Assembly: GCA_027485365.1 (NCBI GenBank) | Contig: JAIXRD010000235.1 | Coordinates: 1 to 5,942, forward strand | Direction of reading: 5' to 3' | Origin: Cryomorphaceae bacterium | GTDB lineage: Bacteria > Bacteroidota > Bacteroidia > Flavobacteriales_D > Crocinitomicaceae | Length of the DNA stretch: 5,942 nucleotides | Shown here: positions 1-5,942 of the stretch, piece by piece | Layout of the letters: every line of letters starts with the position of its first letter | Numbering within the stretch: the stretch's first letter is position 1 | Position numbers and translations under genes: made by a program | Notes under the pieces: generated by a model | Told to the model about the DNA's origin: nothing | The model's database searches: none | Seen by the model: only the letters and a program-made list of their open reading frames with translations

Positions 1-142
1 GAAAACCTTAAATTTACGGCCATATCGCCTGAGCAAATATTGTATAGGCGCGATTGAGCTAATTGGTAAGGAACACTTGAAATTCAATCGATTCAAACGA
101 AAATTAATGTACTTAGAAAAAATAAATAATCATGCTGCTTAA
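1..142 (+). CDS. VTC-domain (polyphosphate polymerase-like) protein, C-terminal fragment
   Basis: Only the last 46 codons are present; the reading frame is open from base 2 and ends at TAA 140-142, so the start lies outside the window. The visible peptide begins KTLNLRPYRLSKYCIGAIEL and then continues as a basic, helical tail rich in Lys, Arg and Leu. The R-x-SKYC-x-G segment resembles the last conserved strand of bacterial VTC domains, the triphosphate-tunnel fold that makes polyphosphate from nucleotide triphosphate in yeast Vtc4. The identification rests on this short match and on the next gene, DUF4956, a family often encoded beside VTC-domain proteins. The stop codon overlaps the DUF4956 start by 11 bases, which suggests translational coupling. 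The catalytic part cannot be seen, so activity is inferred from the family only. Confidence 0.68.
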   Translation, partial: KTLNLRPYRLSKYCIGAIELIGKEHLKFNRFKRKLMYLEKINNHAA

Positions 143-824
143 ATTCATTCCACCGATAGTTTCTGAAAGACCAAATGATATCCCTGCATTCTCATGGGAT
201 TATCATGATTTAATAAGTTTAGGCATACGACTACTTATAAATTTATTCGTTCTTTACATTATCGTTCGCCTATTATATTATCCAAAGGCGAAACGAAAAG
301 ATTACTTATTCACTTATTTTTTAATTGGAATTATTACCTTTTTCCTTTGTTTTGGTCTGAAAAAACTCGACATAGACACCGGAATGGGCCTGGGGTTATT
401 TGCCATCTTCGGAATTATCCGTTATCGAACCGATGCCATTGAAATTAAAGAAATGACTTATCTGTTCTTAGTTATCGGTTTAAGTGTTGTAAATGCGATG
501 TTAGCTACCGAAGTTGAGAAAGGTGTTTTTCAAATAAATTTGTTCGAATTGGGCTTAATTAACATAACCGTAATCGCACTCTTGTACATCATGGAGTATC
601 TTTGGCTTGTTAAACATGAAACCCGCAAAATCGTAAATTACGACCGTGTAGATCTTGTGCATCCGGATAGATACGAAGAAATGAAAAAAGACCTGGAATT
701 GAAAACTGGATTACATATCAACCGTTTTGAGATTGGTAAAATAGACTATCTGAACGATACGTGCTTAATCCGTATTTATTATTACGCGGATGATCAGGAT
801 TTCTCTAATTATGGTGCAGGATAA
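132..824 (+). CDS. DUF4956 domain-containing integral membrane protein
   Basis: A 230-residue protein of the uncharacterised DUF4956 family. Four hydrophobic segments are visible at roughly residues 27-49, 58-76, 108-125 and 137-159, followed by a polar, charged tail of about 70 residues that is probably cytoplasmic. Between segments 2 and 3 lies the most recognisable family block, GLGLFAIFGIIRYRT (86-100), followed by an acidic/basic stretch ending in KEMTYLF. The small-residue-rich, partly amphipathic segment ending in Arg-Tyr-Arg could line a pore or contact a polyanion, but that is inference. The start overlaps the end of the VTC-domain gene by 11 bases, and lpxK follows after 3 bases. 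The neighbour suggests a membrane partner for a polyphosphate polymerase. No enzymatic motif is visible and the molecular function is unknown. Confidence 0.88.
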   Translation: MLLKFIPPIVSERPNDIPAFSWDYHDLISLGIRLLINLFVLYIIVRLLYYPKAKRKDYLFTYFLIGIITFFLCFGLKKLDIDTGMGLGLFAIFGIIRYRTDAIEIKEMTYLFLVIGLSVVNAMLATEVEKGVFQINLFELGLINITVIALLYIMEYLWLVKHETRKIVNYDRVDLVHPDRYEEMKKDLELKTGLHINRFEIGKIDYLNDTCLIRIYYYADDQDFSNYGAG

Positions 825-827
825 TAT

Positions 828-1853
828 ATGAGTGCATGGCGATGGATCCTTTTTCCTTTGGGCCTACTCTATTGGGGAATTACACGCGTTCGGAATGCAT
901 GCTATGATGCAGGAATTTTTACAAGCCATGAAATTGAAGGGAATTCCATATGTATCGGCAATTTAAATGTAGGAGGTTCAGGGAAAAGTCCACTCACTTT
1001 ATATTTAATGAAGGCGTTTCAATCCACACATACGATTCAAGTGCTTTCTCGAGGATATGGAAGAAAAACAAGAGGTCATATTCAACTTACCACAGCTCAT
1101 CACGCAGCGGATGTTGGCGATGAACCCTTGATGTATTTCAAACAAAAGAATCCACAAGATGAAATTCACGTCTCTGAAAACAGAATGGACGCCATACGTA
1201 AGCTAAACAGAGATTCAAATCACATCTTATTGCTAGATGACGCATTTCAACACCGAAAAGTGCGTGCAGGGTTTAGCATCTTGGTTAGTGATTTTAACGC
1301 GCCATTTTTTAATGATTTCATCTTACCCATCGGAAACCTACGAGAACCCAGAAGTGGTGCTAAACGTGCAGACCTTGTGTTATTTACTAAATGTCCAAGT
1401 GAAATTAGCGCAGACACCAAGAAACGATATACCGAAAAAGCCGCACAACTTGGTCTTAGCGCTTTTTTTAGCAAAATCGCTTATGCGCCCCTGCAATCCG
1501 TGAATGGAATCCCACTTCCAAAAGCAACTCATGCCCTTTTGGTAACAGGTATTGCTAATCCTCAGCCCTTAAAAAACTACCTCGAAAAAACCTTTACAGT
1601 TAGTCATATTGAATTTTCAGATCACCATGAATTTACAGCGGAAGAAATCAAGAAAATTCATAAGAAATTTGATACCTTTGAGCCTACAAAAACGATCATT
1701 ATAACCACTGAAAAAGACTTCATGCGCCTTGAATCATCGGAAATATATCAAGAAATTAAATCCTACCCTTGGTTTATACAACCGATTGAGCTTTCCATTG
1801 ATCATGAAACCGAATTTTTAAACTCAATAAAAGCATATGTTAGAAAAAATTAA
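828..1853 (+). CDS. lpxK: tetraacyldisaccharide 4'-kinase (lipid A synthesis)
   Basis: LpxK phosphorylates the 4' position of the tetraacyldisaccharide-1-phosphate lipid A precursor, using ATP, at the inner face of the cytoplasmic membrane. The 341-residue length is normal for the family. A hydrophobic N-terminal segment (about residues 4-18) fits membrane attachment. The P-loop is GNLNVGGSGKSP (44-55), followed by SRGYGRKTRG (74-83), VGDEP (96-100, with the Asp expected to act in catalysis), LLLDDAFQHRK (134-144, the DD pair for Mg2+), LPIGNLREP (166-174), ADLVLFTK (181-188), FSDHHEFT (263-270, carrying the family's catalytic-dyad His) and TEKDFMRLE near 294. All key motifs are intact. The kinase has Ser rather than the more common Thr in two P-loop positions, a conservative change. 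It follows DUF4956 by 3 bases and overlaps the PNP gene by 17 bases. Confidence 0.97.
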   Translation: MSAWRWILFPLGLLYWGITRVRNACYDAGIFTSHEIEGNSICIGNLNVGGSGKSPLTLYLMKAFQSTHTIQVLSRGYGRKTRGHIQLTTAHHAADVGDEPLMYFKQKNPQDEIHVSENRMDAIRKLNRDSNHILLLDDAFQHRKVRAGFSILVSDFNAPFFNDFILPIGNLREPRSGAKRADLVLFTKCPSEISADTKKRYTEKAAQLGLSAFFSKIAYAPLQSVNGIPLPKATHALLVTGIANPQPLKNYLEKTFTVSHIEFSDHHEFTAEEIKKIHKKFDTFEPTKTIIITTEKDFMRLESSEIYQEIKSYPWFIQPIELSIDHETEFLNSIKAYVRKN

Positions 1854-2649
1854 AGAGACCGTTGCCTATCTTGAATCAAGAACAAACGTTAAACCAACCA
1901 TCGGGATTATTTTAGGTACTGGATTAGGAGGCCTAGTAAAAGAAATCAATGCGATTGATGTAATTCCTTATGAGGAAATCCCAAACTTCCCGGTTTCTAC
2001 CGTTGAAGGGCATTCAGGGAAACTAATTTTTGGAGAACTTGGAGGAAAACATGTAATTGCCATGCAAGGACGCTTTCATTATTACGAAGGATACAGTTTA
2101 CAAGAAGTTACCTTCCCAGTTCGGGTAATGAAACTCCTAGGAATTGAACGATTATTCGTAAGTAATGCCTCAGGAGGTGTAAATCCAGACTTTGAAGTAG
2201 GCGAAATCATGATCATGAATGACCACATCAACTTATTCCCTGGCAATCCATTAATTGGTAAAAACATCGATGAATTAGGTCCAAGATTCCCGGACATGAG
2301 TGTGCCGTATGATCCAAGCATGATTGATCTTGCCTTGCACATTGCCAAAGAAAACAGCATTAAAGTTTCTGTTGGATGTTACGCTGGACTTACCGGACCA
2401 ACACTTGAAACTCCAGCAGAATATGGCTATGTTCGTGCCATTGGCGCAGATGCTGTAGGTATGTCAACTGTTCCTGAAGTCATTGTTGCGCGACACATGC
2501 AAATCCCTTGTTTTGCAATTTCAATTATTACGGATCTTGGTGTACCAGGTAAAATTCAAAATGTTACCCACCAAGATGTAGTTGAAGTAGCAAGTCGTCA
2601 AGAACCGAAGATGACGCAAATTATGAAAGAACTCATTGCTCGAATATAA
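1837..2649 (+). CDS. purine nucleoside phosphorylase, trimeric PNP type
   Basis: Cleaves purine (deoxy)nucleosides with phosphate to a free base and (deoxy)ribose-1-phosphate in cytoplasmic purine salvage. The 270-residue length fits the low-molecular-mass trimeric class. Visible motifs are ILGTGLGGL (25-33, phosphate loop), VEGHSGKL (56-63), MQGRFHYYEGYS (76-87), VSNASGGVNP (108-117), a DHINLFPGNPL block (129-139), GLTGPTLETPAEY (184-196, whose E191 matches the purine-binding Glu201 of human PNP) and DAVGMSTVPEV (205-215). The base-recognition position equal to human Asn243 is Asp233 here (codon 2533-2535, in the segment ISIITDLGV), as in methylthioadenosine phosphorylases; this could widen specificity to 6-aminopurines. 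The rest of the sequence reads as PNP rather than MTAP. The ATG at 1837 lies inside the end of lpxK (17-base overlap), and gatB follows after one base. Confidence 0.94.
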   Translation: MLEKIKETVAYLESRTNVKPTIGIILGTGLGGLVKEINAIDVIPYEEIPNFPVSTVEGHSGKLIFGELGGKHVIAMQGRFHYYEGYSLQEVTFPVRVMKLLGIERLFVSNASGGVNPDFEVGEIMIMNDHINLFPGNPLIGKNIDELGPRFPDMSVPYDPSMIDLALHIAKENSIKVSVGCYAGLTGPTLETPAEYGYVRAIGADAVGMSTVPEVIVARHMQIPCFAISIITDLGVPGKIQNVTHQDVVEVASRQEPKMTQIMKELIARI

Positions 2650-2650
2650 C

Positions 2651-4108
2651 ATGATAGACGAAACTGTTCGTGCAAAATATAAGGTAGTCATTGGATTAGA
2701 AGTCCATGCGCAAATGCTCACCGCTTCGAAAGCCTATTCTTCGGATGCGAATCGCTATGGAGACGCCCCAAATACCTTAGTTAGCCCCATTACACTTGGT
2801 CATCCAGGAACCTTACCTGTGATGAATGAAAAGACGATTGAATATGCCATTCGATTGGGACTAGCGTGTTCTTGTCACATTAGTGAGAAACAACATTTTG
2901 CACGTAAGAATTATTTCTATCCTGATTTACCAAAAGGCTATCAGATTACCCAAGATAAAACCCCAATCTGTACCGGAGGTCAAATCATCATTCGCGATGA
3001 GAACGGAAATGAAAAACCGGTTCGTTTAACGCGCATTCACATGGAAGAAGATGCTGGAAAAAGCATTCATGATATCGATGTGTATGACACCCTAGTCGAT
3101 TTAAATCGTGCAGGAGTCCCATTGCTTGAAATCGTTACTGAACCAGATATTGAAAGTTCGCAAGAAGCCTACAATTACCTGACGGAAGTACGAAAGCTAG
3201 TTCGGTACTTAGACATTTGTGATGGGAATATGGAAGAAGGTTCTCTTCGCTGCGACGCCAATATTTCAGTTATGCTGAAGGACTCTACCGTGTTCGGAAC
3301 GAAAGTCGAAGTGAAAAACATGAACTCGATTCGAAATGTGCAACGGGCCATTGAATTTGAAATCAGCCGTCAAATCGAGACCTTGGAAAACGGTGGTACC
3401 CTTTCCCAAGAAACTCGAGCATTTGATGCGTTAAAAGGAATTACGGTATCACTCCGTACTAAGGAAGCAGCGAATGATTATCGATATTTCCCAGAACCAG
3501 ACCTTCCGCCACTTCATATTCATCAAGCGGATATTGATAAGGTACAGGCCAGCATGCCACCCCTTCCACGTGCGCTGTTTGAGAAATACACACAGACCTT
3601 GAACCTCAGCGAATACGATGCCTACAACCTAACGGATTCAAAAGCAATCGCGCTATATTTTGAGCAAGTAATCTTGTATACATCCAATTATAAAGCTGCT
3701 GCAAACTGGATTATGGGTGAGGTTAAATCTTATCTCAATGAACAAGGGATAGAAATTGAAGCATTTCCTCTTGATGCAACGCGATTAGCGGGACTTATTA
3801 ACCTCATCAATGATGGAAAAGTATCCAACACCATCGCGGCACAACGTATTTTTCCTGCTATGCTTACTTCTTCGGAATCTGCATTATCCATAGCAGAAAG
3901 CCTTGATTTGATTCAAACCACAGATAATACTGCTGTTGAAGCAGCAATAAAACAAGTACTTGATGCGAACGCCGCTGAAGTAGCACGATACAAAAACGGA
4001 GAAAAGCAATTAATTGGTTTCTTTATGGGACAATTTATGAAAGCCTCAGGTGGGAAAGTCGATCCAAAAACTGCTAATCAAGCCTTACGAAACGCTCTAG
4101 AACAATGA
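2651..4108 (+). CDS. gatB: Asp-tRNA(Asn)/Glu-tRNA(Gln) amidotransferase subunit B
   Basis: GatB is the tRNA-binding and kinase subunit of the GatCAB amidotransferase, which converts misacylated Glu-tRNA(Gln) and/or Asp-tRNA(Asn) to the correct aminoacyl-tRNA using ammonia from GatA. Starting at the ATG at 2651 gives 485 residues, the usual length; an in-frame TTG at 2636 would lie inside the PNP gene and is less likely. Motifs are VIGLEVHAQ (13-21), LGHPGTLPVMN, FARKNYFYPDLPKGYQ, HMEEDAGK (130-137), LLEIVTEPD (158-166), GSLRCDANIS, VEVKNMNS and DYRYFPEPDLPPL (276-288). A helical middle region and the C-terminal GatB/YqeY-type domain follow, from roughly residue 335. The acidic and His residues lining the ammonia/phosphorylation site appear intact. 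The segment before LGHPGTLP reads SPIT instead of the Cys-containing CPVC of many GatB proteins. gatA and gatC are not in the window. The stop overlaps the next start as ATGA. Confidence 0.98.
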   Translation: MIDETVRAKYKVVIGLEVHAQMLTASKAYSSDANRYGDAPNTLVSPITLGHPGTLPVMNEKTIEYAIRLGLACSCHISEKQHFARKNYFYPDLPKGYQITQDKTPICTGGQIIIRDENGNEKPVRLTRIHMEEDAGKSIHDIDVYDTLVDLNRAGVPLLEIVTEPDIESSQEAYNYLTEVRKLVRYLDICDGNMEEGSLRCDANISVMLKDSTVFGTKVEVKNMNSIRNVQRAIEFEISRQIETLENGGTLSQETRAFDALKGITVSLRTKEAANDYRYFPEPDLPPLHIHQADIDKVQASMPPLPRALFEKYTQTLNLSEYDAYNLTDSKAIALYFEQVILYTSNYKAAANWIMGEVKSYLNEQGIEIEAFPLDATRLAGLINLINDGKVSNTIAAQRIFPAMLTSSESALSIAESLDLIQTTDNTAVEAAIKQVLDANAAEVARYKNGEKQLIGFFMGQFMKASGGKVDPKTANQALRNALEQ

Positions 4109-5274
4109 GAATACCTCAACTAATATTTTTTCTGCTTACGCTTGTATTGCTTGCATCATGTAAGGATTCAACCGACGAACAAGGGAATCCAATTAATCTC
4201 TGGATTAGCGGAACTATAAAAGATGCAGAAGGGATGACAGTTTATGTAGAAGCACCTAGCGAAGACGGAATGATCTCCCTTTTTTCTGGAAAAGTTGACG
4301 ACCAAGGGAAAATTGAATTGGAAGGCAACATTGCAGGTCTTGGATTTTATCAACTACGACTCGGAGACAACAAAGAAAATGCAATACCCATTACCCCACT
4401 TCCCAACGATAAATTGAAACTTAACACTTCGCTTAACGAGTTTACGGTTAAACCGAATGTATCAGGAGCTTCATGGACAAAAACCATGAATCAGTACATG
4501 GCTAAACAAGCCTTTTTTCGATCAGAGCAGATGAAACTCATGGCTAGTCAAGGTCAGCTAACGGAGCAAGAATACGCGAAAAACATTATTAATTTCAAAG
4601 CGCCTTTAGTAAGTTTCGCTAAAAAAAAAAAAAAAAAAAATCCCTCCAATCCATATAATATTATTTTGACCATGGAACTTTTTCCAATGACAGGATTTGA
4701 TGGATGGGATGAATCCAATTTAAAAAGTTTCAAAAAGGTTAGTGATTCGTATACCAGCACTTACGGCGTATGTCCTGCCTCCTCAGCCTTAGAGGCTCAA
4801 TACAGCCAACTTGAAACGGGATACTTACAGTTTGCTCAAATTGAAAATGGCGAACTTACAGCACCAAATTTCGCCTTGTTGGATGTAAATGGAAAAGCGG
4901 TAAAACTTTCAGACTTCCGAGGGAATTTAGTCTTAATTGATTTTTGGGCTTCATGGTGTGGGCCTTGTCGCCAAGAAAGTCCGAATATGGTAAAACTTTA
5001 CAACACCTATAAAAACAAGAACTTTACGATATTATCTGTTTCGCTCGACGAAGATCCAGCCAATTGGAAAGAAGCCATACAGCGTGACGGGTTAGTTTGG
5101 AAAACGCATGTAAGCGACTTGCGCGGTTGGAAAAGCGGCATGCCTCAACTCTATGGTTTTGATGGTATTCCATTTACAGTGCTCGTAAATCCTGAAGGAA
5201 AAATAATTGCTAAGGGACTTCGCGGAGCAGCCTTAGTTCAAAAAATAGAATCTTTTTATACTACAAATCCATGA
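4105..5274 (+). CDS. TlpA-like thioredoxin-fold lipoprotein with N-terminal DUF4369-like domain
   Basis: A 389-residue predicted envelope lipoprotein. A type II signal peptide ends in the lipobox LASC, with the lipidated Cys at residue 19, followed by KDSTDE. Residues about 32-125 form a beta-rich domain resembling DUF4369; about 130-240 is a mostly helical linker; about 245-389 is a thioredoxin fold of the AhpC/TSA-Redoxin kind. The redox site is WCGPC (284-288), inside DFWASWCGPCRQ, and the cis-proline motif is GIP (Pro356). A protein of this type is expected to reduce or exchange disulfides in periplasmic or surface proteins; the substrate cannot be read from the sequence. The gene contains a run of 20 A (residues 173-179, KKKKKKN) between the two domains; the frame is intact as given. 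Its ATG overlaps the gatB stop (ATGA), and a related gene follows with the same kind of overlap. Confidence 0.93.
   Translation: MRIPQLIFFLLTLVLLASCKDSTDEQGNPINLWISGTIKDAEGMTVYVEAPSEDGMISLFSGKVDDQGKIELEGNIAGLGFYQLRLGDNKENAIPITPLPNDKLKLNTSLNEFTVKPNVSGASWTKTMNQYMAKQAFFRSEQMKLMASQGQLTEQEYAKNIINFKAPLVSFAKKKKKKNPSNPYNIILTMELFPMTGFDGWDESNLKSFKKVSDSYTSTYGVCPASSALEAQYSQLETGYLQFAQIENGELTAPNFALLDVNGKAVKLSDFRGNLVLIDFWASWCGPCRQESPNMVKLYNTYKNKNFTILSVSLDEDPANWKEAIQRDGLVWKTHVSDLRGWKSGMPQLYGFDGIPFTVLVNPEGKIIAKGLRGAALVQKIESFYTTNP
4621..4640 (+). repeat. A20 homopolymer inside the TlpA-like lipoprotein gene
   Basis: Twenty consecutive adenines lie wholly inside the coding region, read as six AAA Lys codons plus the first two bases of an AAT Asn codon. 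No other homopolymer in the window comes near this length; the next longest I noticed is eight. With 19 A the frame would read IPPIHIILF and stop at TGA 4667-4669. With 21 A it would read SLQSI and stop at TAA 4656-4658. Either way the thioredoxin domain is lost. Such tracts are prone to replication slippage, RNA polymerase slippage and also sequencing error. Confidence 0.97.
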
Positions 5275-5942
5275 AACATTTCTTACTTAGTATTTTCGCA
5301 GTACTGCTCGTATCGCTTACTTATAGTCAAACCAAGGTTACCGTTAGTGGGCAAATCTTAAACGCGCCTTCAGACTCCATCTATATCTCCAAATTTACAG
5401 GGAAAGGATATATCAACTACCAAGGAACCAAGGCAGATAAACAGGGAAAATTTACCCTAAAAACGAACGTTCCGGCGCCAGATTATTATGTCATTCGCAT
5501 TGGAGAATTTCATGCCAATATTATTCTTCGAGATAGCAGTAACATTAAAGTGTATGGCGACAAAAAAAACATAAAGGATATTTGCAATTTTGTAGGTTCG
5601 GATGAATCACAAGCCATGAACCAGTTCGCCGTTCGCATGGAACGTTGGAATATGAAAAAAGACTCGGCGTACAAGGCAATTAATGCAATCCCAACCTCTG
5701 ATACTGCACGTCGACGTAAACTTAACGATTATATGACTCGAGAGTATATTTCGTATATGAATGACCGTCAACAATTTGTGGCTATTAATGAAAATTCAGC
5801 AGCATTGATTGTAGCCCTTGTTTCCTTAGATGTTAATAATGAATTCGATGCGTGGGTATCAATCCTCAACCAGATCGTAACAGGATTCGGACAAAGTCCT
5901 ACCGTGAAAGAATACGTTACCTATGCAAACAACTTAGCCAAA
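5271..5942 (+). CDS. secreted DUF4369-like protein, probably TlpA-family paralogue, N-terminal part
   Basis: The reading frame is open from ATG 5271 to the window end (224 codons), so the C-terminus is missing. The protein starts with a signal peptide, MKHFLLSIFAVLLVSLTYSQ, with probable signal peptidase I cleavage after YS, leaving Gln as the new N-terminus as is common in Bacteroidota. There is no lipobox Cys, unlike the gene upstream. Residues about 22-115 read as a beta-rich DUF4369-like domain: VTVSGQILNAPSDSIYI, a DKQGKFTL turn, DYYVIRIGE, and a strand followed by VYGDKK and GSDESQAMNQF. A helical, charged region follows. The same order occurs in the upstream lipoprotein, so a C-terminal thioredoxin domain beyond the window is likely but unseen. 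The ATG overlaps the previous stop (ATGA), suggesting coupled translation. The two genes look like diverged tandem duplicates with different membrane attachment. Substrate unknown. Confidence 0.85.
   Translation, partial: MKHFLLSIFAVLLVSLTYSQTKVTVSGQILNAPSDSIYISKFTGKGYINYQGTKADKQGKFTLKTNVPAPDYYVIRIGEFHANIILRDSSNIKVYGDKKNIKDICNFVGSDESQAMNQFAVRMERWNMKKDSAYKAINAIPTSDTARRRKLNDYMTREYISYMNDRQQFVAINENSAALIVALVSLDVNNEFDAWVSILNQIVTGFGQSPTVKEYVTYANNLAK

Noticed and set aside
1237..1503. Open frame on the + strand inside lpxK, plus a minus-strand open frame over the same region.
   Set aside because: Both overlap conserved LpxK motifs (LPIGNLREP, ADLVLFTK), show no recognisable domain and are out-of-frame shadows.
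1673..1680. TACCTTTG, matching the Bacteroidota -7 promoter consensus TAnnTTTG, about 160 bases before the PNP start.
   Set aside because: No TTTG element at the expected upstream distance, and it lies within lpxK coding sequence; a chance match is likely in AT-rich DNA.
1837..2649. Methylthioadenosine phosphorylase as an alternative call, because of Asp233.
   Set aside because: The GPTLETPAEY and GMSTVPEV blocks and overall sequence read as trimeric PNP; a single MTAP-like residue is not enough to change the call.
2636..2650. In-frame upstream TTG start for gatB adding five residues (MLEYN).
   Set aside because: It lies inside the PNP gene; the ATG at 2651 gives the standard N-terminus just before the conserved VIGLEVHAQ motif and normal family length.
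4615..4675. True frameshift/pseudogene at the A20 tract.
   Set aside because: The frame is intact through the tract as given, and the thioredoxin domain downstream is complete and in frame with the signal peptide.
4554..4760. Minus-strand open frame crossing the A20 tract, with a poly-Phe stretch.
   Set aside because: The Phe run is only the complement of the A20; no family resemblance, and it lies fully inside the conserved lipoprotein gene.
5562..5569. A8 run in the second DUF4369-type gene, considered as a second contingency tract.
   Set aside because: Eight A is unremarkable in AT-rich Lys/Asn-coding sequence and falls at a normal Lys-Lys-Asn codon series.

Overview
The window looks like a gene-dense chromosomal stretch from a member of the Bacteroidota, probably a Flavobacteriia-like lineage. 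The signs are moderate AT richness (about 40% GC by eye), A-rich stretches rather than strong Shine-Dalgarno sites before the starts, two tandem secreted proteins of the DUF4369/TlpA-like type typical of this phylum, an lpxK-pnp pair (a pairing I recall from this phylum) and a VTC-domain/DUF4956 pair. No 16S or other diagnostic marker is present, so the genus is unknown.

Layout: all seven genes lie on the + strand with essentially no intergenic DNA. In order they are: the C-terminal end of a VTC-type polyphosphate polymerase domain protein (1-142, cut by the window edge), a DUF4956 membrane protein (132-824), lpxK (828-1853), a purine nucleoside phosphorylase gene (1837-2649), gatB (2651-4108), a lipoprotein with an N-terminal DUF4369-like domain and a C-terminal TlpA-like thioredoxin domain (4105-5274), and the N-terminal part of a second DUF4369-like secreted protein (5271-5942, cut by the window edge). 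Junctions are an 11-base overlap, a 3-base gap, a 17-base overlap, a 1-base gap and two ATGA stop/start overlaps. This suggests a single translationally coupled transcription unit, although the encoded functions are mixed: polyphosphate or membrane biology, lipid A synthesis, purine salvage, tRNA-dependent amidation and cell-envelope redox proteins. No stretch over 300 bases lacks a gene, and I see no rRNA, tRNA, mobile element, CRISPR array, terminator or convincing promoter.

Most of the window is ordinary housekeeping sequence. The most striking feature is an uninterrupted run of 20 adenines (4621-4640) inside the thioredoxin-lipoprotein gene. It encodes six Lys and half of an Asn codon and sits between the N-terminal domain and the thioredoxin domain. 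One base gained or lost would end translation within about ten codons, leaving a membrane-anchored protein without its WCGPC redox domain. This is a strong candidate for phase variation or transcriptional slippage, with sequencing or assembly error as the main rival explanation. Second in interest is the coupling of a VTC-like polymerase domain with a DUF4956 membrane protein, a plausible two-part polyphosphate synthesis/translocation module. Third is an Asn-to-Asp change at the purine-recognition position of the PNP.
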